From Stagnihabitans tardus (GTDB lineage: Bacteria > Pseudomonadota > Alphaproteobacteria > Rhodobacterales > Rhodobacteraceae): a stretch of 64,000 nucleotides of DNA. Position 1 is the stretch's first letter; every line of letters begins with the position of its first letter. The DNA lies in assembly GCF_009925085.1 (NCBI RefSeq), contig NZ_JAABNR010000001.1, forward strand, positions 310,001 through 374,000, given 5' to 3'. The position numbers and the translations under genes are program-made. The notes beneath the pieces are model-generated. The model made no database searches. It saw only the letters and a list, made by a program, of their open reading frames with translations, and had not been told where the DNA came from. Of this stretch, positions 48,348 through 57,662 are shown piece after piece.

Positions 48348-49322
48348 TCACGCGTCGATATTGGCGAATTCGTGATCGCCCTTGGCCCCGCCCTTGGGCT
48401 TTTCGCTGCGGTCCAGCCCGATGAACAGCACCAGGTTCTTGGCCACATAGACCGAGGAATAGGTGCCGAGGATGATCCCCGCAAAGATCGCGAAGCTGAA
48501 GCCGCGGATCACATCGCCGCCGAAGACCAGCATCGAGCCCACCGCCAGAAGCGTGGTCATCGCCGTGGCCAGGGTCCGGCCCAGCGTCTCATTCACCGAG
48601 AGGTTCATCACATCGCGCAAGGGCATGGTCTTGTATTTGATCAGGTTTTCCCGCAGCCGGTCGAAGACCACCACCGTATCGTTGATCGAATAGCCCAAGG
48701 TCGTGAGCAAAGCCGCCACGATGGTCAGGTCGAACTTCAGCTGGAAGACCGCGAAGATCCCCACCGTGATGATCACGTCATGCAAGAGCGCCACGACGCC
48801 GCCCACCGCGAACTGCCACTCGAACCGCATCCAGATATAGGCCAGGATCCCCAGCGAGGTCACCGCCACCGCCAGAAGCGAGGAGGTCACCAGCTCGCCC
48901 GAGACCTTGGGGCCCACGGTCTCCACCGAGATCACCTTCAGCGTGGGCTCCATCGCCACCAGCGCCGCGCGCACCGAGGCCAGTTGCGCCTCGGTCACCT
49001 GGTCGCCCTCTTCGGCCGAAAGCCGGATCGAGGCGACATGCTGGTCGGGCCCGAAGGCCGGGTCGAAGACCTCCGAGATCGCGACATCGCCGAGCCCCAG
49101 GCCCTCCAGCGCCGAACGATAGGCGCCGGTGTCGATGGAAACCGCGCTTTCGGTGCGCAGCGTCGTGCCGCCCTTGAAGTCGATGCCGTAGTTCAGCCCC
49201 ATCACCGCCCAGGCGACGATGGACAGAACCATCAGCAGGGCCGAGCCCCCGAAGGTCAGCCACTGCGCCTTGAAGAAGTTGATATTGGTCTTTTCAGGGG
49301 CAAGCCGCAAACGCCAAGCCAT
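48348..49322 (-). CDS. secF: Protein translocase subunit SecF
   Basis: The 324-residue protein has a first membrane span at about 22-42, the periplasmic N-Y-G-I-D-F-K-G-G-T-T-L-R-T motif near 46-58, and five further spans in the second half. S-I-N-D-T-V-V-V-F-D-R-L-R-E-N near residue 215 is the conserved SecF signature in TM4. With SecD it uses the proton gradient to help pull preproteins out of the Sec channel. It lies 3 bp after secD. Confidence 0.95.
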   Translation of the reverse strand: MAWRLRLAPEKTNINFFKAQWLTFGGSALLMVLSIVAWAVMGLNYGIDFKGGTTLRTESAVSIDTGAYRSALEGLGLGDVAISEVFDPAFGPDQHVASIRLSAEEGDQVTEAQLASVRAALVAMEPTLKVISVETVGPKVSGELVTSSLLAVAVTSLGILAYIWMRFEWQFAVGGVVALLHDVIITVGIFAVFQLKFDLTIVAALLTTLGYSINDTVVVFDRLRENLIKYKTMPLRDVMNLSVNETLGRTLATAMTTLLAVGSMLVFGGDVIRGFSFAIFAGIILGTYSSVYVAKNLVLFIGLDRSEKPKGGAKGDHEFANIDA

Positions 49323-49325
49323 GGG

Positions 49326-50993
49326 TCACACCACCAGAGTTTTGGGCTGTGCCCGGTTGTACCAAATTTCGATCAGGAGCCGCGTGACGTAAAGCGCGGT
49401 AAAGACCGAGGTGACGATGCCGATGGCCAGGGTCACGGCAAAGCCGCGCACCGGGCCAGAGCCGAAGTAGAAGAGCACCAGGGCCGTGATCATCGCCGTC
49501 ACATTGGCGTCGACGATGGCGGACATGGCGCGCTCATAGCCCTGTTCGATGGCGCGGGCAGCGGATTTCGCCTGGCGCAGCTCCTCGCGGATCCGTTCAT
49601 AGACCAGAACGTTGGCGTCGACCGCCGTGCCGATGGTCAAGACAAGCCCCGCGATGCCAGGAAGCGTCAGCGTGCCGCCGATCAAGGACAGGATGCCGAA
49701 GATCAGGCCGAGGTTGATCAGAAGCGCGATATTGGCGAAGACGCCGAAGAGACCATAGCTCGCCACCATGAAGACGCCCACCGCGATCAGGCCGATGACG
49801 GCGGCCGCGCGGCCCGCGTCGATCGAATCCTGGCCAAGCTCCGGGCCCACGGTCTTTTCCTCCAGGAACTTCATCCCCGCAGGCAGGGCGCCCGCGCGCA
49901 GAAGCACGGCGAGATTGGTCGATTCCTCGATGGTGAAAGAGCCCGTGATGATGCCCGATCCGCCGGTGATGGCCGATTGGATCGTGGGCGCCGAGATGAC
50001 CGTGTTGTCCAGCATGATGGCGAAGGGTTCGCCGATATGGGCACCGGTATATTCACCGAACTTCCGCGCCCCCGTCGTGTCAAAGCGGAAAGAGACCGCA
50101 GGCTGGCCGTTCTGGTCGAAGGAGGGCTGCGAATCCACCAGGTTGTCGCCCGAGACCACCGGGGCCTCGTCGAGGATATAGTAAAGCCCCTCGCGCTCGG
50201 CATCCTTGACCACGATATTGCCGGGACCCGGGTTGGCCTCGGCGTCCTGGGTCGTGCCCACCACCGTGTTGAAAGTCAGCTTCGCCGTGGTCCCGATGAT
50301 CGCCTTCAGCTCTTCAGCCGAGCCGATGCCGGGGACCTCGATCAGGATGCGGTCAGCCCCCTGGCGCTGGATCGAGGGTTCGCGCGTGCCGGCCGCATCG
50401 ACGCGGCGGCGGATGATCTCCAAGGACTGCTGCATGGTCCGCGTGTCAGTCGCGGCCTTTTCGGCCTCCGACAGGACGATGGTGATCTCCGTCCCCGCCC
50501 CGCTGATCTCGTAGTTGGACGACCCCGCCCCGGTCAGCGACACGACCGGCGAGGCCAGGGGCTGCAGGGCCTCCAGCGCCGCTTGCATCCCTTCCGGGTT
50601 CGAAATCGCGATCTTCAAGACGCCATTCGGCGCCTGGGCCCGCTTGATGCCGCCGGTCTGGTCGCGCACGGCCTTGAGCGCGTCGCGCGCCTCGGGCCAG
50701 AGGCTGTCCATCCGCTGCTTGTAGACATCGGCCAGTTGCACTTCGGCCAGAAGATGCGCGCCCCCCCGCAGGTCGAGGCCAAGGTTCACCAGGCTGGACG
50801 GCAAAAGCGACGGCCAGGCCGCCAGCGCGGCCTCTTGCTCGGGCGTGGCCCCCCCACCGGACTTTTCGATCTCGCTCGCGGCGTCGTTATGGGTTTCGAC
50901 CCGGGAATAGAACAGGTTGGGCATGGCGAGGTAAAGGCCCAGCACAACCGCGGCCCAGACGAGGACCCGTTTCCAGAGGGGGGTATGCAGCAT
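49326..50993 (-). CDS. secD: Protein translocase subunit SecD
   Basis: The 555-residue protein has an N-terminal span, then N-L-G-L-D-L-R-G-G-A-H-L-L near 65 (the P1 domain start). The periplasmic domain follows and includes R-R-R-V-D-A-A-G-T-R-E-P-S near 190, then five C-terminal spans. The T-I-G-T-A-V-D-A-N-V-L-V-Y-E-R-I-R-E-E signature near 455 carries the Asp that acts in proton flow. The order yajC-secD-secF matches most proteobacteria. Confidence 0.95.
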   Translation of the reverse strand: MLHTPLWKRVLVWAAVVLGLYLAMPNLFYSRVETHNDAASEIEKSGGGATPEQEAALAAWPSLLPSSLVNLGLDLRGGAHLLAEVQLADVYKQRMDSLWPEARDALKAVRDQTGGIKRAQAPNGVLKIAISNPEGMQAALEALQPLASPVVSLTGAGSSNYEISGAGTEITIVLSEAEKAATDTRTMQQSLEIIRRRVDAAGTREPSIQRQGADRILIEVPGIGSAEELKAIIGTTAKLTFNTVVGTTQDAEANPGPGNIVVKDAEREGLYYILDEAPVVSGDNLVDSQPSFDQNGQPAVSFRFDTTGARKFGEYTGAHIGEPFAIMLDNTVISAPTIQSAITGGSGIITGSFTIEESTNLAVLLRAGALPAGMKFLEEKTVGPELGQDSIDAGRAAAVIGLIAVGVFMVASYGLFGVFANIALLINLGLIFGILSLIGGTLTLPGIAGLVLTIGTAVDANVLVYERIREELRQAKSAARAIEQGYERAMSAIVDANVTAMITALVLFYFGSGPVRGFAVTLAIGIVTSVFTALYVTRLLIEIWYNRAQPKTLVV

Positions 50994-50996
50994 GGT

Positions 50997-51335
50997 TTAC
51001 GCCGCCGGCTCGGTCTTGGAGAGAACCTGGGTGATGGTCGACTTGATGACCTGGACCTTGACGCCCTGGGCGATCTCGATCTCGACCGTGTTGTCTTCGC
51101 CGACCTTGGTGACCTTTCCGAGGATGCCGCCACCGGTCACGACCTGGTCCCCGCGCCGCACGGCTTCGATCATCGCCTTCAGCTCGCGCATCTTCTTTTG
51201 CTGCGGACGGATCAGAAGGAAATACATGATGCCGAAGATCAGCACCATGGGCAGGAGGCCACCGATCATCGAGCCGGTGGAACCGGGGGCAGTCTGGGCA
51301 TAGGCGGGAGAGACGAAGAGCTCTGTCAGGTTCAT
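50997..51335 (-). CDS. yajC: Preprotein translocase subunit YajC
   Basis: The 112-residue protein has one membrane span at about 23-40 (L-L-P-M-V-L-I-F-G-I-M-Y-F-L-L-I), the family hallmark R-P-Q-Q-K-K just after it, and a small beta domain with V-V-T-G-G-G-I-L-G-K-V. The ATG at 51335 with AAAAGGA upstream fits the family N-terminus. It is the first gene of the leftward yajC-secD-secF-Mth938 operon and diverges from serS. Confidence 0.93.
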   Translation of the reverse strand: MNLTELFVSPAYAQTAPGSTGSMIGGLLPMVLIFGIMYFLLIRPQQKKMRELKAMIEAVRRGDQVVTGGGILGKVTKVGEDNTVEIEIAQGVKVQVIKSTITQVLSKTEPAA

Positions 51336-51529
51336 GTCATGGTCCTTTTGGGGGAGGCGCTCTCCCCTGATTTTGCGCCGCACCCTACAGATGGGAAGGG
51401 TCCGGCGCAAGGCAAGGGGCGAGAGGGCGGGTTTGGGGGCGCTGGCAGGCGCCTTTCCCCTTCACCAAGGGCCCTCTTTGCGGCATATGGGGGGCGGAAC
51501 CCCGGGTTCCCTTGCTGAAAGGACAGACC

Positions 51530-52822
51530 ATGCACGACATCCGCGCCATCCGTGAAAACCCCGCCGCTTTCGATGCGGCGCTCTCGCGTCGGGGCCTGTC
51601 GGGGATGTCGTCCGAAATCCTGGCGCTGGATGCGGATCGCCGGGCCAAGATCCTGGCGGCCGAAACCGCCACGGCCGAGGCCAATGCTCTGTCGAAGAAA
51701 GCGGGGGCGGCCAAGGCTGCCGGGGACAATGCGACCTTCGAGGCCATCCGCGCCGAGGTGGCGACCAAGAAGGCCTATATCGCCCAGCTGACCGCCGAGG
51801 CCGAGGATGAGGACGTGGCTTTGCGCGACATGCTCATGGCCATCCCGAACCTGCCGCTGGACGTCGTTCCCGATGGTGCCGACGAGGAGGCCAATGTCGA
51901 AATCCACCGCTGGGGCAACCCGCGCAATTTCGACTTCGCGCCGAAAGAGCATTTCGACATCGCAGGCGTCAAGCCCGGGATGGATTTCGAGACCGCCGCC
52001 AAGCTCTCGGGCGCGCGCTTCGTGGTGCTGAAGGGCGCGGTGATCCGCGTCCACCGCGCGCTCTCGCAGCTGATGCTGGACACCCATGTCGAAGAACATG
52101 GCCTGACCGAGACCTGGACCCCGGTCCTGGTCAAGGAGGACGCCATGTATGGCACCAACCAGCTGCCGAAGTTTGCGGAGGACAGCTACCAGACGACCAA
52201 TGGCTGGTGGCTGATCCCGACCTCGGAAGTGACGCTGACCAATTCGGTGGCCGGGGATGTGCTGGAAGAGGCGGCGCTTCCGATCCGCATGACCGCCCAT
52301 ACCCAGTGCTTCCGCTCGGAGGCCGGGTCTTCGGGCAAGGACACGACGGGCATGCTGCGCCAGCACCAGTTCGAAAAGGTCGAGATGGTGACGATCTGCA
52401 CCCCGGAAACCGCGCTCGACGAACAGGAACGCATGCGGCGCTGCGCCGAGGCGATCCTAGAGAAACTGGGCATCCCCTATCGCACCATCGTCCTGTGCAC
52501 CGGCGACATGGGCTTTGGCGCGCAAAGGACCTTCGACCTCGAGGCCTGGCTGCCCGGCCAGAACAAGTTCCGCGAGATCTCGTCCGTGTCGACCTGCGGC
52601 CAGTTCCAGGCCCGCCGGATGAATGCGCGCTATCGTCCCGCAGGCGGCGGCAAACCGGAATACGTCGCGACGCTGAACGGGTCGGGCCTCGCCGTCGGCC
52701 GCTGCCTGATCGCGGTGCTGGAAAACGGCCAGCAGGCGGATGGGTCGGTGGAGCTGCCCGCCGCGCTGCACCCCTATCTCGGGGGCAAGACCCGGATCTC
52801 GGCGGAGGGCGCCCTGGTCTGA
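51530..52822 (+). CDS. serS: Seryl-tRNA synthetase
   Basis: The 430-residue protein has an N-terminal tRNA-binding coiled-coil arm (about 27-105) and a class II catalytic core. Recognisable parts are P-T-S-E-V-T-L-T-N (serine pocket) near 228, [12 protein letters not shown] near 262 (motif 2), [10 protein letters not shown] near 340, and G-S-G-L-A-V-G-R near 385 (motif 3). The start ATG follows GAAAGGA. It is monocistronic and essential in all bacteria. Confidence 0.95.
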   Translation: MHDIRAIRENPAAFDAALSRRGLSGMSSEILALDADRRAKILAAETATAEANALSKKAGAAKAAGDNATFEAIRAEVATKKAYIAQLTAEAEDEDVALRDMLMAIPNLPLDVVPDGADEEANVEIHRWGNPRNFDFAPKEHFDIAGVKPGMDFETAAKLSGARFVVLKGAVIRVHRALSQLMLDTHVEEHGLTETWTPVLVKEDAMYGTNQLPKFAEDSYQTTNGWWLIPTSEVTLTNSVAGDVLEEAALPIRMTAHTQCFRSEAGSSGKDTTGMLRQHQFEKVEMVTICTPETALDEQERMRRCAEAILEKLGIPYRTIVLCTGDMGFGAQRTFDLEAWLPGQNKFREISSVSTCGQFQARRMNARYRPAGGGKPEYVATLNGSGLAVGRCLIAVLENGQQADGSVELPAALHPYLGGKTRISAEGALV

Positions 52823-53237
52823 GCGGGTTTGCCGGTGGCAGGTCTGCGGGCTTGCGCCCTGGCCTGCCACCGGCGGTAGCGGGGGGCTTTCGCCCCCCGC
52901 ACCCCCCAACCAAAGGGGAGCACGCTCCCCTTTGGAAACCCCGTGGATATTTGGGCCAGTATGAAAGACGCAGGGGTTTGCGCGAGGTCTGGCCTGATAG
53001 ACAAAGCTGGAGGCTTCGTCGTCCAGAGCAGAATGAGTATTTCAGCCAAGTTGAAAGACCTCAGGGTGCGGCTGGCCGGGGCGCGGGCAACTGGGCCTCA
53101 GATCACTGGCGAGCGGATGACTGAGGCGCCGCTTCCCTTTCACATTTGCCCAAATATCCAAGCGCGGAGCGCAACTCCGAGCCGGTTGGCCGCAGGCCAG
53201 AGGCGAGATGAATGACTTGCGCGCTTGCGCGCTCCAC
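52823..53237. repeat. Gene-free convergent spacer with paired intergenic elements
   Basis: This 415-bp gap between serS and tdh shows no gene. GGGGGGC / GCCCCCC and AAAGGGGAG / CTCCCCTTT hairpins (about 52882-52934) lie just past serS. An inverted pair of the dispersed motif follows: minus-strand at 52944-52968 and plus-strand at 53136-53159. The right-hand one begins a composite element (to 53236) with GAGCCGGTTGG, GAGGCGAGATGAATGACTTG and GCGCGC, matching the copy at 47829-47940. Confidence 0.7.
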
Positions 53238-54263
53238 TTAGCTCCAGTCCAGCACGACCTTGCCCGAGGCACCCGAGCGCATCACCTCGAAGCCCTTTTC
53301 GAAATCGACGGCCTTGAAGCGGTGCGTGATCACCTTGCGCACGTCCAGCCCGTTCTCCAGCATGGCGATCATCTTGTACCAGGTCTCGAAGATTTCCCGG
53401 CCATAGACCCCCTTGATCGTGATCGCCTTGAAGACGATCCGGCTCCAGTCGACCGGAGATTTCCCCGGCGGGATCCCCAGCATGGCGATCCGCCCGCCCA
53501 TCACCAGGCTCTCGACCATCTGGTCGAGCGCCTGCTGGTTGCCGCTCATCTCCATGCCGACATCGAAGCCCTGGGCGAGTTTCAGCCGAGACTTCACCTC
53601 GGCCAGGTCCTCCTTGGCGACATTGACCGGCGTCACATCCGCCACCTGCCCCGCCAGCTCCAGCCGCGCCGGGTTGACGTCGGTGATCACCACATGCCGC
53701 GCCCCCACATGCCGCGCCACCGCCGCCGCCATGATGCCGATGGGGCCCGCCCCGGTGATCAGCACATCCTCGCCCACCAGGTCGAAGCTGAGCGCCGTAT
53801 GGACCGCATTGCCCAAGGGGTCGAGGATCGCCCCGATGTCATCGTCAATCGAATCCGGCAAGGGCACGACATTGAAGGCAGGCAGCCGCAGGTATTCGGC
53901 AAAGGCACCGGGCTCGTTCACGCCAATCCCCCGCGTGGCCGGGTCGAGGTGAAAGCGCCCTGCCCGCGACTGACGCGAGAGCTTCCCGATCAAATGCCCC
54001 TCACCCGAGCAGCGTTGCCCGATTTCCAGCCCCTCGACGAGCGCGCCCTTGGCCACGATCTCTCCGGCAAACTCATGGCCCGTGACCAGCCCCACCGGAA
54101 CCGTCCGCGCCGCCCAGTCGTCCCAGTTCCAGATATGGATATCCGTGCCGCAGATCCCGGTCTTTTTCACCTTGATCAGCACATCCTCGGGTCCGATCTC
54201 GGGGACCGAGCGTTCTTCCGCCCAAAGCCCGACCTCTGCCTTCGTCTTCGCCAGGACCTTCAT
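53238..54263 (-). CDS. tdh: L-threonine 3-dehydrogenase
   Basis: The 341-residue medium-chain dehydrogenase has the catalytic zinc site (I-C-G-T-D-I-H near 37-43, G-H-E-F-A-G near 62) and the NAD motif I-T-G-A-G-P-I-G-I near 170. It oxidises threonine to 2-amino-3-ketobutyrate, which the adjacent kbl product cleaves. The region that holds the structural zinc in E. coli Tdh (four Cys) aligns without gaps but has Gly, Ser, Ser and Asp in place of the Cys, so that metal site is absent. Its ATG overlaps the kbl stop by one base. Confidence 0.92.
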   Translation of the reverse strand: MKVLAKTKAEVGLWAEERSVPEIGPEDVLIKVKKTGICGTDIHIWNWDDWAARTVPVGLVTGHEFAGEIVAKGALVEGLEIGQRCSGEGHLIGKLSRQSRAGRFHLDPATRGIGVNEPGAFAEYLRLPAFNVVPLPDSIDDDIGAILDPLGNAVHTALSFDLVGEDVLITGAGPIGIMAAAVARHVGARHVVITDVNPARLELAGQVADVTPVNVAKEDLAEVKSRLKLAQGFDVGMEMSGNQQALDQMVESLVMGGRIAMLGIPPGKSPVDWSRIVFKAITIKGVYGREIFETWYKMIAMLENGLDVRKVITHRFKAVDFEKGFEVMRSGASGKVVLDWS

Positions 54264-55462
54264 CACAACACCCCCACGGCTTTGCCCGCCCGCCCGAATG
54301 CCGCCAGGCCGAAATCCAGATCCTCCCGCGTCAGGGCCGCATTCATCTGCGTCCGGATCCGTGCCTTGCCCCTCGGCACGACCGGGAAGAAGAAGGCCGA
54401 GACCATGACGCCCTCGGCATCCAGCTCCCGCGCGAAGGACTGTGCGAGAGGCGCATCCCCCAGCATCACCGGGACAATCGGATGCGATCCGGGCAGAAGC
54501 GAGAAGCCCAAGGCCTCCAGCCCCGCCCGCCAATAGGCCGCATTCTCCGAGAGCTGCGCGCGGCGGTCATCGGCGGCCTCGGCAATGTCGATGGCCGCCA
54601 GCGCCGCTCCAACCACCGCAGGCGGCAGGGCGTTCGAGAAAAGATAGGGCCGCGCCCTCTGGCGCAAAAGGTCGATCACCGGCTGAGCCCCGGCCACATA
54701 GCCTCCAAGCGCGCCGCCCAGGGCCTTGCCGAAGGTCCCGGTCAGGATATCGGCCGCAATCCCCGCCCGCGCGGGCGTCCCCCGCCCCTTGGGGCCCACG
54801 AAGCCCGTGGCGTGGCAATCATCCACCATCAAGAGCGCGCCATAGGCGTCGCACAAGCGCCGGACCGCGCCCAGATCGGCGAAATAGCCATCCATCGAGA
54901 AAACCCCGTCCGTCGCCACCATGACGAAGCGCGCCCCGCCCTCGCGCGCGGCCCGAAGCTGCGCCTCGAGGTCCGCCATATCCCCATTGGCAAAGCGGAA
55001 CCGCCGCGCCTTGCAGAGCCTTATCCCGTCGATGATGCTCGCATGGTTCAGACTGTCGGAAATCACCGCATCCTCCTCGCCGAGAAGCGGCTCAAACACT
55101 GCCCCATTGGCATCGAAACAGGCGGCAAAGAGGATCGAATCCTCATGCCCCAGCCAGGCGGCCAGGCGCCGCTCCAGGGCCCGATGCAGGTCCGTCGTCC
55201 CGCAGATGAAGCGGACCGAGGCCATGCCGTAGCCATGGGACCGCGTCGCTGCCTCCGCCGCAGCCACCAGGCGCGGATCATCCGCCAGGCCAAGGTAATT
55301 GTTGGCGCAAAGGTTCAGCATCCTCCGGCCCGGTTCACCAGGGCGGGCCACGGTGACCCTGGCCCCTTGCGGAGAGGTGATCTCACGCTCGCGCTTCATC
55401 AGCCCCTCGGCCTCGATGCCCTTCAGCACCGCGCCGATATGATCCAGAAATTCATCCGCCAT
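54263..55462 (-). CDS. kbl: Glycine C-acetyltransferase (2-amino-3-ketobutyrate CoA ligase)
   Basis: The 399-residue PLP enzyme of the alpha-oxoamine synthase family shows L-C-A-N-N-Y-L-G-L near 50, [10 protein letters not shown] near 210 and the PLP-lysine motif [10 protein letters not shown] near 240. With CoA it splits 2-amino-3-ketobutyrate into glycine and acetyl-CoA. It forms a translationally coupled operon with tdh. The ATG at 55462 is chosen over a GTG one codon upstream. Two identical operator-like sequences precede it, and a linked XRE-cupin gene is upstream. Confidence 0.93.
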   Translation of the reverse strand: MADEFLDHIGAVLKGIEAEGLMKREREITSPQGARVTVARPGEPGRRMLNLCANNYLGLADDPRLVAAAEAATRSHGYGMASVRFICGTTDLHRALERRLAAWLGHEDSILFAACFDANGAVFEPLLGEEDAVISDSLNHASIIDGIRLCKARRFRFANGDMADLEAQLRAAREGGARFVMVATDGVFSMDGYFADLGAVRRLCDAYGALLMVDDCHATGFVGPKGRGTPARAGIAADILTGTFGKALGGALGGYVAGAQPVIDLLRQRARPYLFSNALPPAVVGAALAAIDIAEAADDRRAQLSENAAYWRAGLEALGFSLLPGSHPIVPVMLGDAPLAQSFARELDAEGVMVSAFFFPVVPRGKARIRTQMNAALTREDLDFGLAAFGRAGKAVGVL

Positions 55463-55473
55463 CACAGAACCTA

Positions 55474-55545
55474 ATCCGTTTTGGCGGATATTACCCCGCC
55501 ACGCCCCAAAGTCAAGATAGCGGAAAGATATCCGCCAAAACGGAT
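55474..55545. promoter_or_regulatory. Twin inverted operators upstream of kbl-tdh
   Basis: ATCCGTTTTGGCGGATAT (55474-55491) is repeated as its exact reverse complement at 55528-55545. Each copy itself contains the dyad TCCG-N6-CGGA. The centres are 54 bp apart, about five helical turns, allowing a repressor to bind both sites on one face. They lie between the XRE-cupin gene and kbl and are the likely sites of that regulator. Confidence 0.8.
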
Positions 55546-55548
55546 ATC

Positions 55549-55598
55549 GCTTTCATACTGGCTCAAATATCCCGGGGGTCCGGGGGCAGAGCCCCCGG
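55549..55598 (+). repeat. CAAATATCCC motif and hairpin after the XRE-cupin gene
   Basis: CTTTCATACTGGCT then CAAATATCCC (55564-55573), followed by an 8-bp stem CCGGGGGC / GCCCCCGG (55580-55587, 55591-55598). The hairpin lies 5 bp past the XRE-cupin stop and may terminate its transcript. A reverse-orientation motif at 56226-56249 flanks the other side of the gene. Confidence 0.6.
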
Positions 55599-55603
55599 CC
55601 TTG

Positions 55604-56161
55604 TCAGCTGTCCTGCACGATCAGAAAGGCACGCGCCGCGCCCTCTGCCCTGATCGCATGGGGGCGGTCGGCCGGGTAATGCGCCGTATCCCCCGGCCCC
55701 AAGACCTCGGCCTCATCGCCCGATTCCACCCGCAAGCGCCCCGAGATCACCGTCAGATGCTCGCGGCAGCCCGGCGAATGCGGGTCCGAGACCAGCTCTC
55801 CGCCTGCGTCGAAATCCAGGTCATAGACCTCGTGCTTGCCTGCCGCCTCCGGCGCCGAGAGGATGCGGATGCGGACCCCCACCCCATGCCCCGCGATGAC
55901 CGGAGCCGCATCGGCCCGCACCACCCCGATCCCCGGCGCAACCTTGCCCTCCAAAAGCCCCGCGAAATCGACCTGCAAGGCCTGGGTCAGGTTCCAGAGC
56001 GTCGCCACGGTCGGAGAGCTCTCCCCCCGCTCGATCTGGCTGACCATCGACCGACTGACGCCCGACAGCTTGGCCACGGCGTCCAAAGACAGGCCGCGCG
56101 CCTTGCGGGCGTCACGCAAGGAGGCGGCGAGGCGGTCGTGGATGTCGGAACGCGGATTCAT
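55604..56161 (-). CDS. XRE-family regulator with cupin domain, linked to kbl-tdh
   Basis: The 185-residue protein has an XRE HTH at about 10-65 (S-L-D-A-V-A-K-L-S-G-V-S-R-S-M-V-S-Q-I-E-R-G-E-S-S-P) and a cupin at about 110-180 (H-S-P-G-C-R-E-H-L-T-V-I-S-G and L-G-P-G-D-T-A-H-Y-P-A-D-R-P-H). It lies upstream of kbl on the same strand, with twin operators between them, so it probably represses or activates threonine catabolism in response to an amino acid. The ATG at 56161 gives the standard N-terminus. Confidence 0.87.
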   Translation of the reverse strand: MNPRSDIHDRLAASLRDARKARGLSLDAVAKLSGVSRSMVSQIERGESSPTVATLWNLTQALQVDFAGLLEGKVAPGIGVVRADAAPVIAGHGVGVRIRILSAPEAAGKHEVYDLDFDAGGELVSDPHSPGCREHLTVISGRLRVESGDEAEVLGPGDTAHYPADRPHAIRAEGAARAFLIVQDS

Positions 56162-56268
56162 GGCGTGATCAAAGCCTCTGCGGCGGCAAAGGTCAACGCC
56201 GGGGGAGAGATCGGAGCCCGCCGCACGGGGATATTTATCGACCAATGAAATCGGAAGGGGGCCGCGCC

Positions 56269-57642
56269 TCAGGTCCCGCAGTAGGTGACATAGGGGCCGA
56301 AGCCGGTGGGCGGCGGCAGGGTGAAGCGCTCTGGCGCGTCGTCGAAGGGCTTGCGGCAGACGGCAAGCAGCGCCTCGAAGGGCGCCATGTCGCCCCGGGT
56401 CGCGGCAGTCAGGGCCTCTTCGACCAGGTGGTTGCGCGGGATCACCGCCGGGTTGGCTGCGCGGATGCGGGTCGCGTAGTCCGGGAGCCGGAACTTTTGC
56501 CACTCCGTCAGCCACCCGCGTAGCCCGGGGTATACCCCGGGTTCCCCGGCAAGGCTGCGCAGCGAAGCCGTCCAGTCAAGCCCCTCCACCGCCTTCAGGA
56601 AACCCTCGGTCAGGGCGGCATCGGGCGCGGGCAGCGCCAGCTTGCGGGCCATGACGGCGAGGAACGCTGCCTCGTAGGCCGGGGCAATCGCCTCGAGCCT
56701 GTCGTTCAAAAGCCCCACGACGGTCTCAGTCGCGCCGGGGATCAGCGGGATCAGCGTCTCGGCCAGCCGCGCGAGGTTCCAGGCCAGGATCTTCGGCTGG
56801 TTCTCGAGCCGGTAGCGGCCCCGCCGGTCGATCGAAGAGAAGACCGCCCCCGGGTCATAGGCATCGACGAAGGCGCAGGGCCCATAGTCGATGGTCTCCC
56901 CCGACAGCGCCATGTTGTCGGTGTTCATCACGCCATGAACGAAGCCCAGCCCCATCCATTCCGCGATCAGCCGCACCTGGCGCCCCGTCACCCGGTCGAA
57001 GAACCCCAGCGCATCGTCGGGCGCAAGGTCGGGGTCGTGGCGGGTGATCGCATGGGCCAGGAGCGCGCGCAGCTTGTCCTCTTCGCCCCGCGCCGAAAGG
57101 AACTCGAAAGAGCCCACCCGGATATGGCTTGCGGCCACCCGCACCAGCACCGCCCCCGGCAAGGGCCCCTCTTGGCGCAGGATCACCTCGCCGGTCGCCA
57201 CGACGGCCAGGCTGCGCGTCGTCGGAACCCCCATGGCCGCCATGGCCTCGGAGACCAGGTATTCCCGCAGCATCGGCCCCAGCGCCGCGCGGCCATCGCC
57301 GCCGCGCGAAAAGGGCGTCCGGCCAGAGCCCTTGAGCGCAAGGTCGCGGCGGCCCAGGGGCGTCAGGATCTCGCCCAGCAGATGCGCGCGCCCATCGCCC
57401 AACGAGGGCACGAAATTGCCGAACTGGTGGCCGGCATAGGCCAGGGCCACGGGCTCGGCGCCCTGGGGCGGCTGGCCCGCGAACCATTCGGGATGGGCGG
57501 AGAGGTCCCCGGCGTCCAGTCCCAGGTCCCGTGCCAGCGGCAGGTTCAACGCGACGTAGCGCGGGGCGGGGGCGCGGAAGGGCGCATCGCGCAGAAAGGT
57601 GCCCGGCAGGTCGCGCGTCCACGAAGGATCAAAACTCAGCAT
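56269..57642 (-). CDS. selO: Protein adenylyltransferase SelO (YdiU family)
   Basis: The 457-residue protein is a SelO pseudokinase: A-Y-A-G-H-Q-F-G-N-F near residue 70, L-K-G-S-G-R-T-P-F-S-R-G-G-D-G-R near 100 (nucleotide site) and H-G-V-M-N-T-D-N-M-A-L-S-G-E-T-I-D-Y-G-P near 235 (metal and catalytic Asp). SelO transfers AMP from ATP to Ser/Thr/Tyr of target proteins. It ends Y-V-T-Y-C-G-T, close to the usual C-terminus. A dispersed palindrome (56518-56541) lies inside the coding region and is read through as G-V-Y-P-G. It begins 20 bp after tRNA-Pro on the same strand. Confidence 0.9.
   Translation of the reverse strand: MLSFDPSWTRDLPGTFLRDAPFRAPAPRYVALNLPLARDLGLDAGDLSAHPEWFAGQPPQGAEPVALAYAGHQFGNFVPSLGDGRAHLLGEILTPLGRRDLALKGSGRTPFSRGGDGRAALGPMLREYLVSEAMAAMGVPTTRSLAVVATGEVILRQEGPLPGAVLVRVAASHIRVGSFEFLSARGEEDKLRALLAHAITRHDPDLAPDDALGFFDRVTGRQVRLIAEWMGLGFVHGVMNTDNMALSGETIDYGPCAFVDAYDPGAVFSSIDRRGRYRLENQPKILAWNLARLAETLIPLIPGATETVVGLLNDRLEAIAPAYEAAFLAVMARKLALPAPDAALTEGFLKAVEGLDWTASLRSLAGEPGVYPGLRGWLTEWQKFRLPDYATRIRAANPAVIPRNHLVEEALTAATRGDMAPFEALLAVCRKPFDDAPERFTLPPPTGFGPYVTYCGT
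56518..56541 (+). repeat. Dispersed 18-bp palindrome, copy 3, inside selO
   Basis: CCCGGGGTATACCCCGGG at 56524-56541 with a GCGTAG flank, identical to the two intergenic copies. It lies within the selO reading frame without breaking it, at about residue 370 of the protein. Confidence 0.8.
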
Positions 57643-57662
57643 CGCCAGCACCTTGAGGGATA

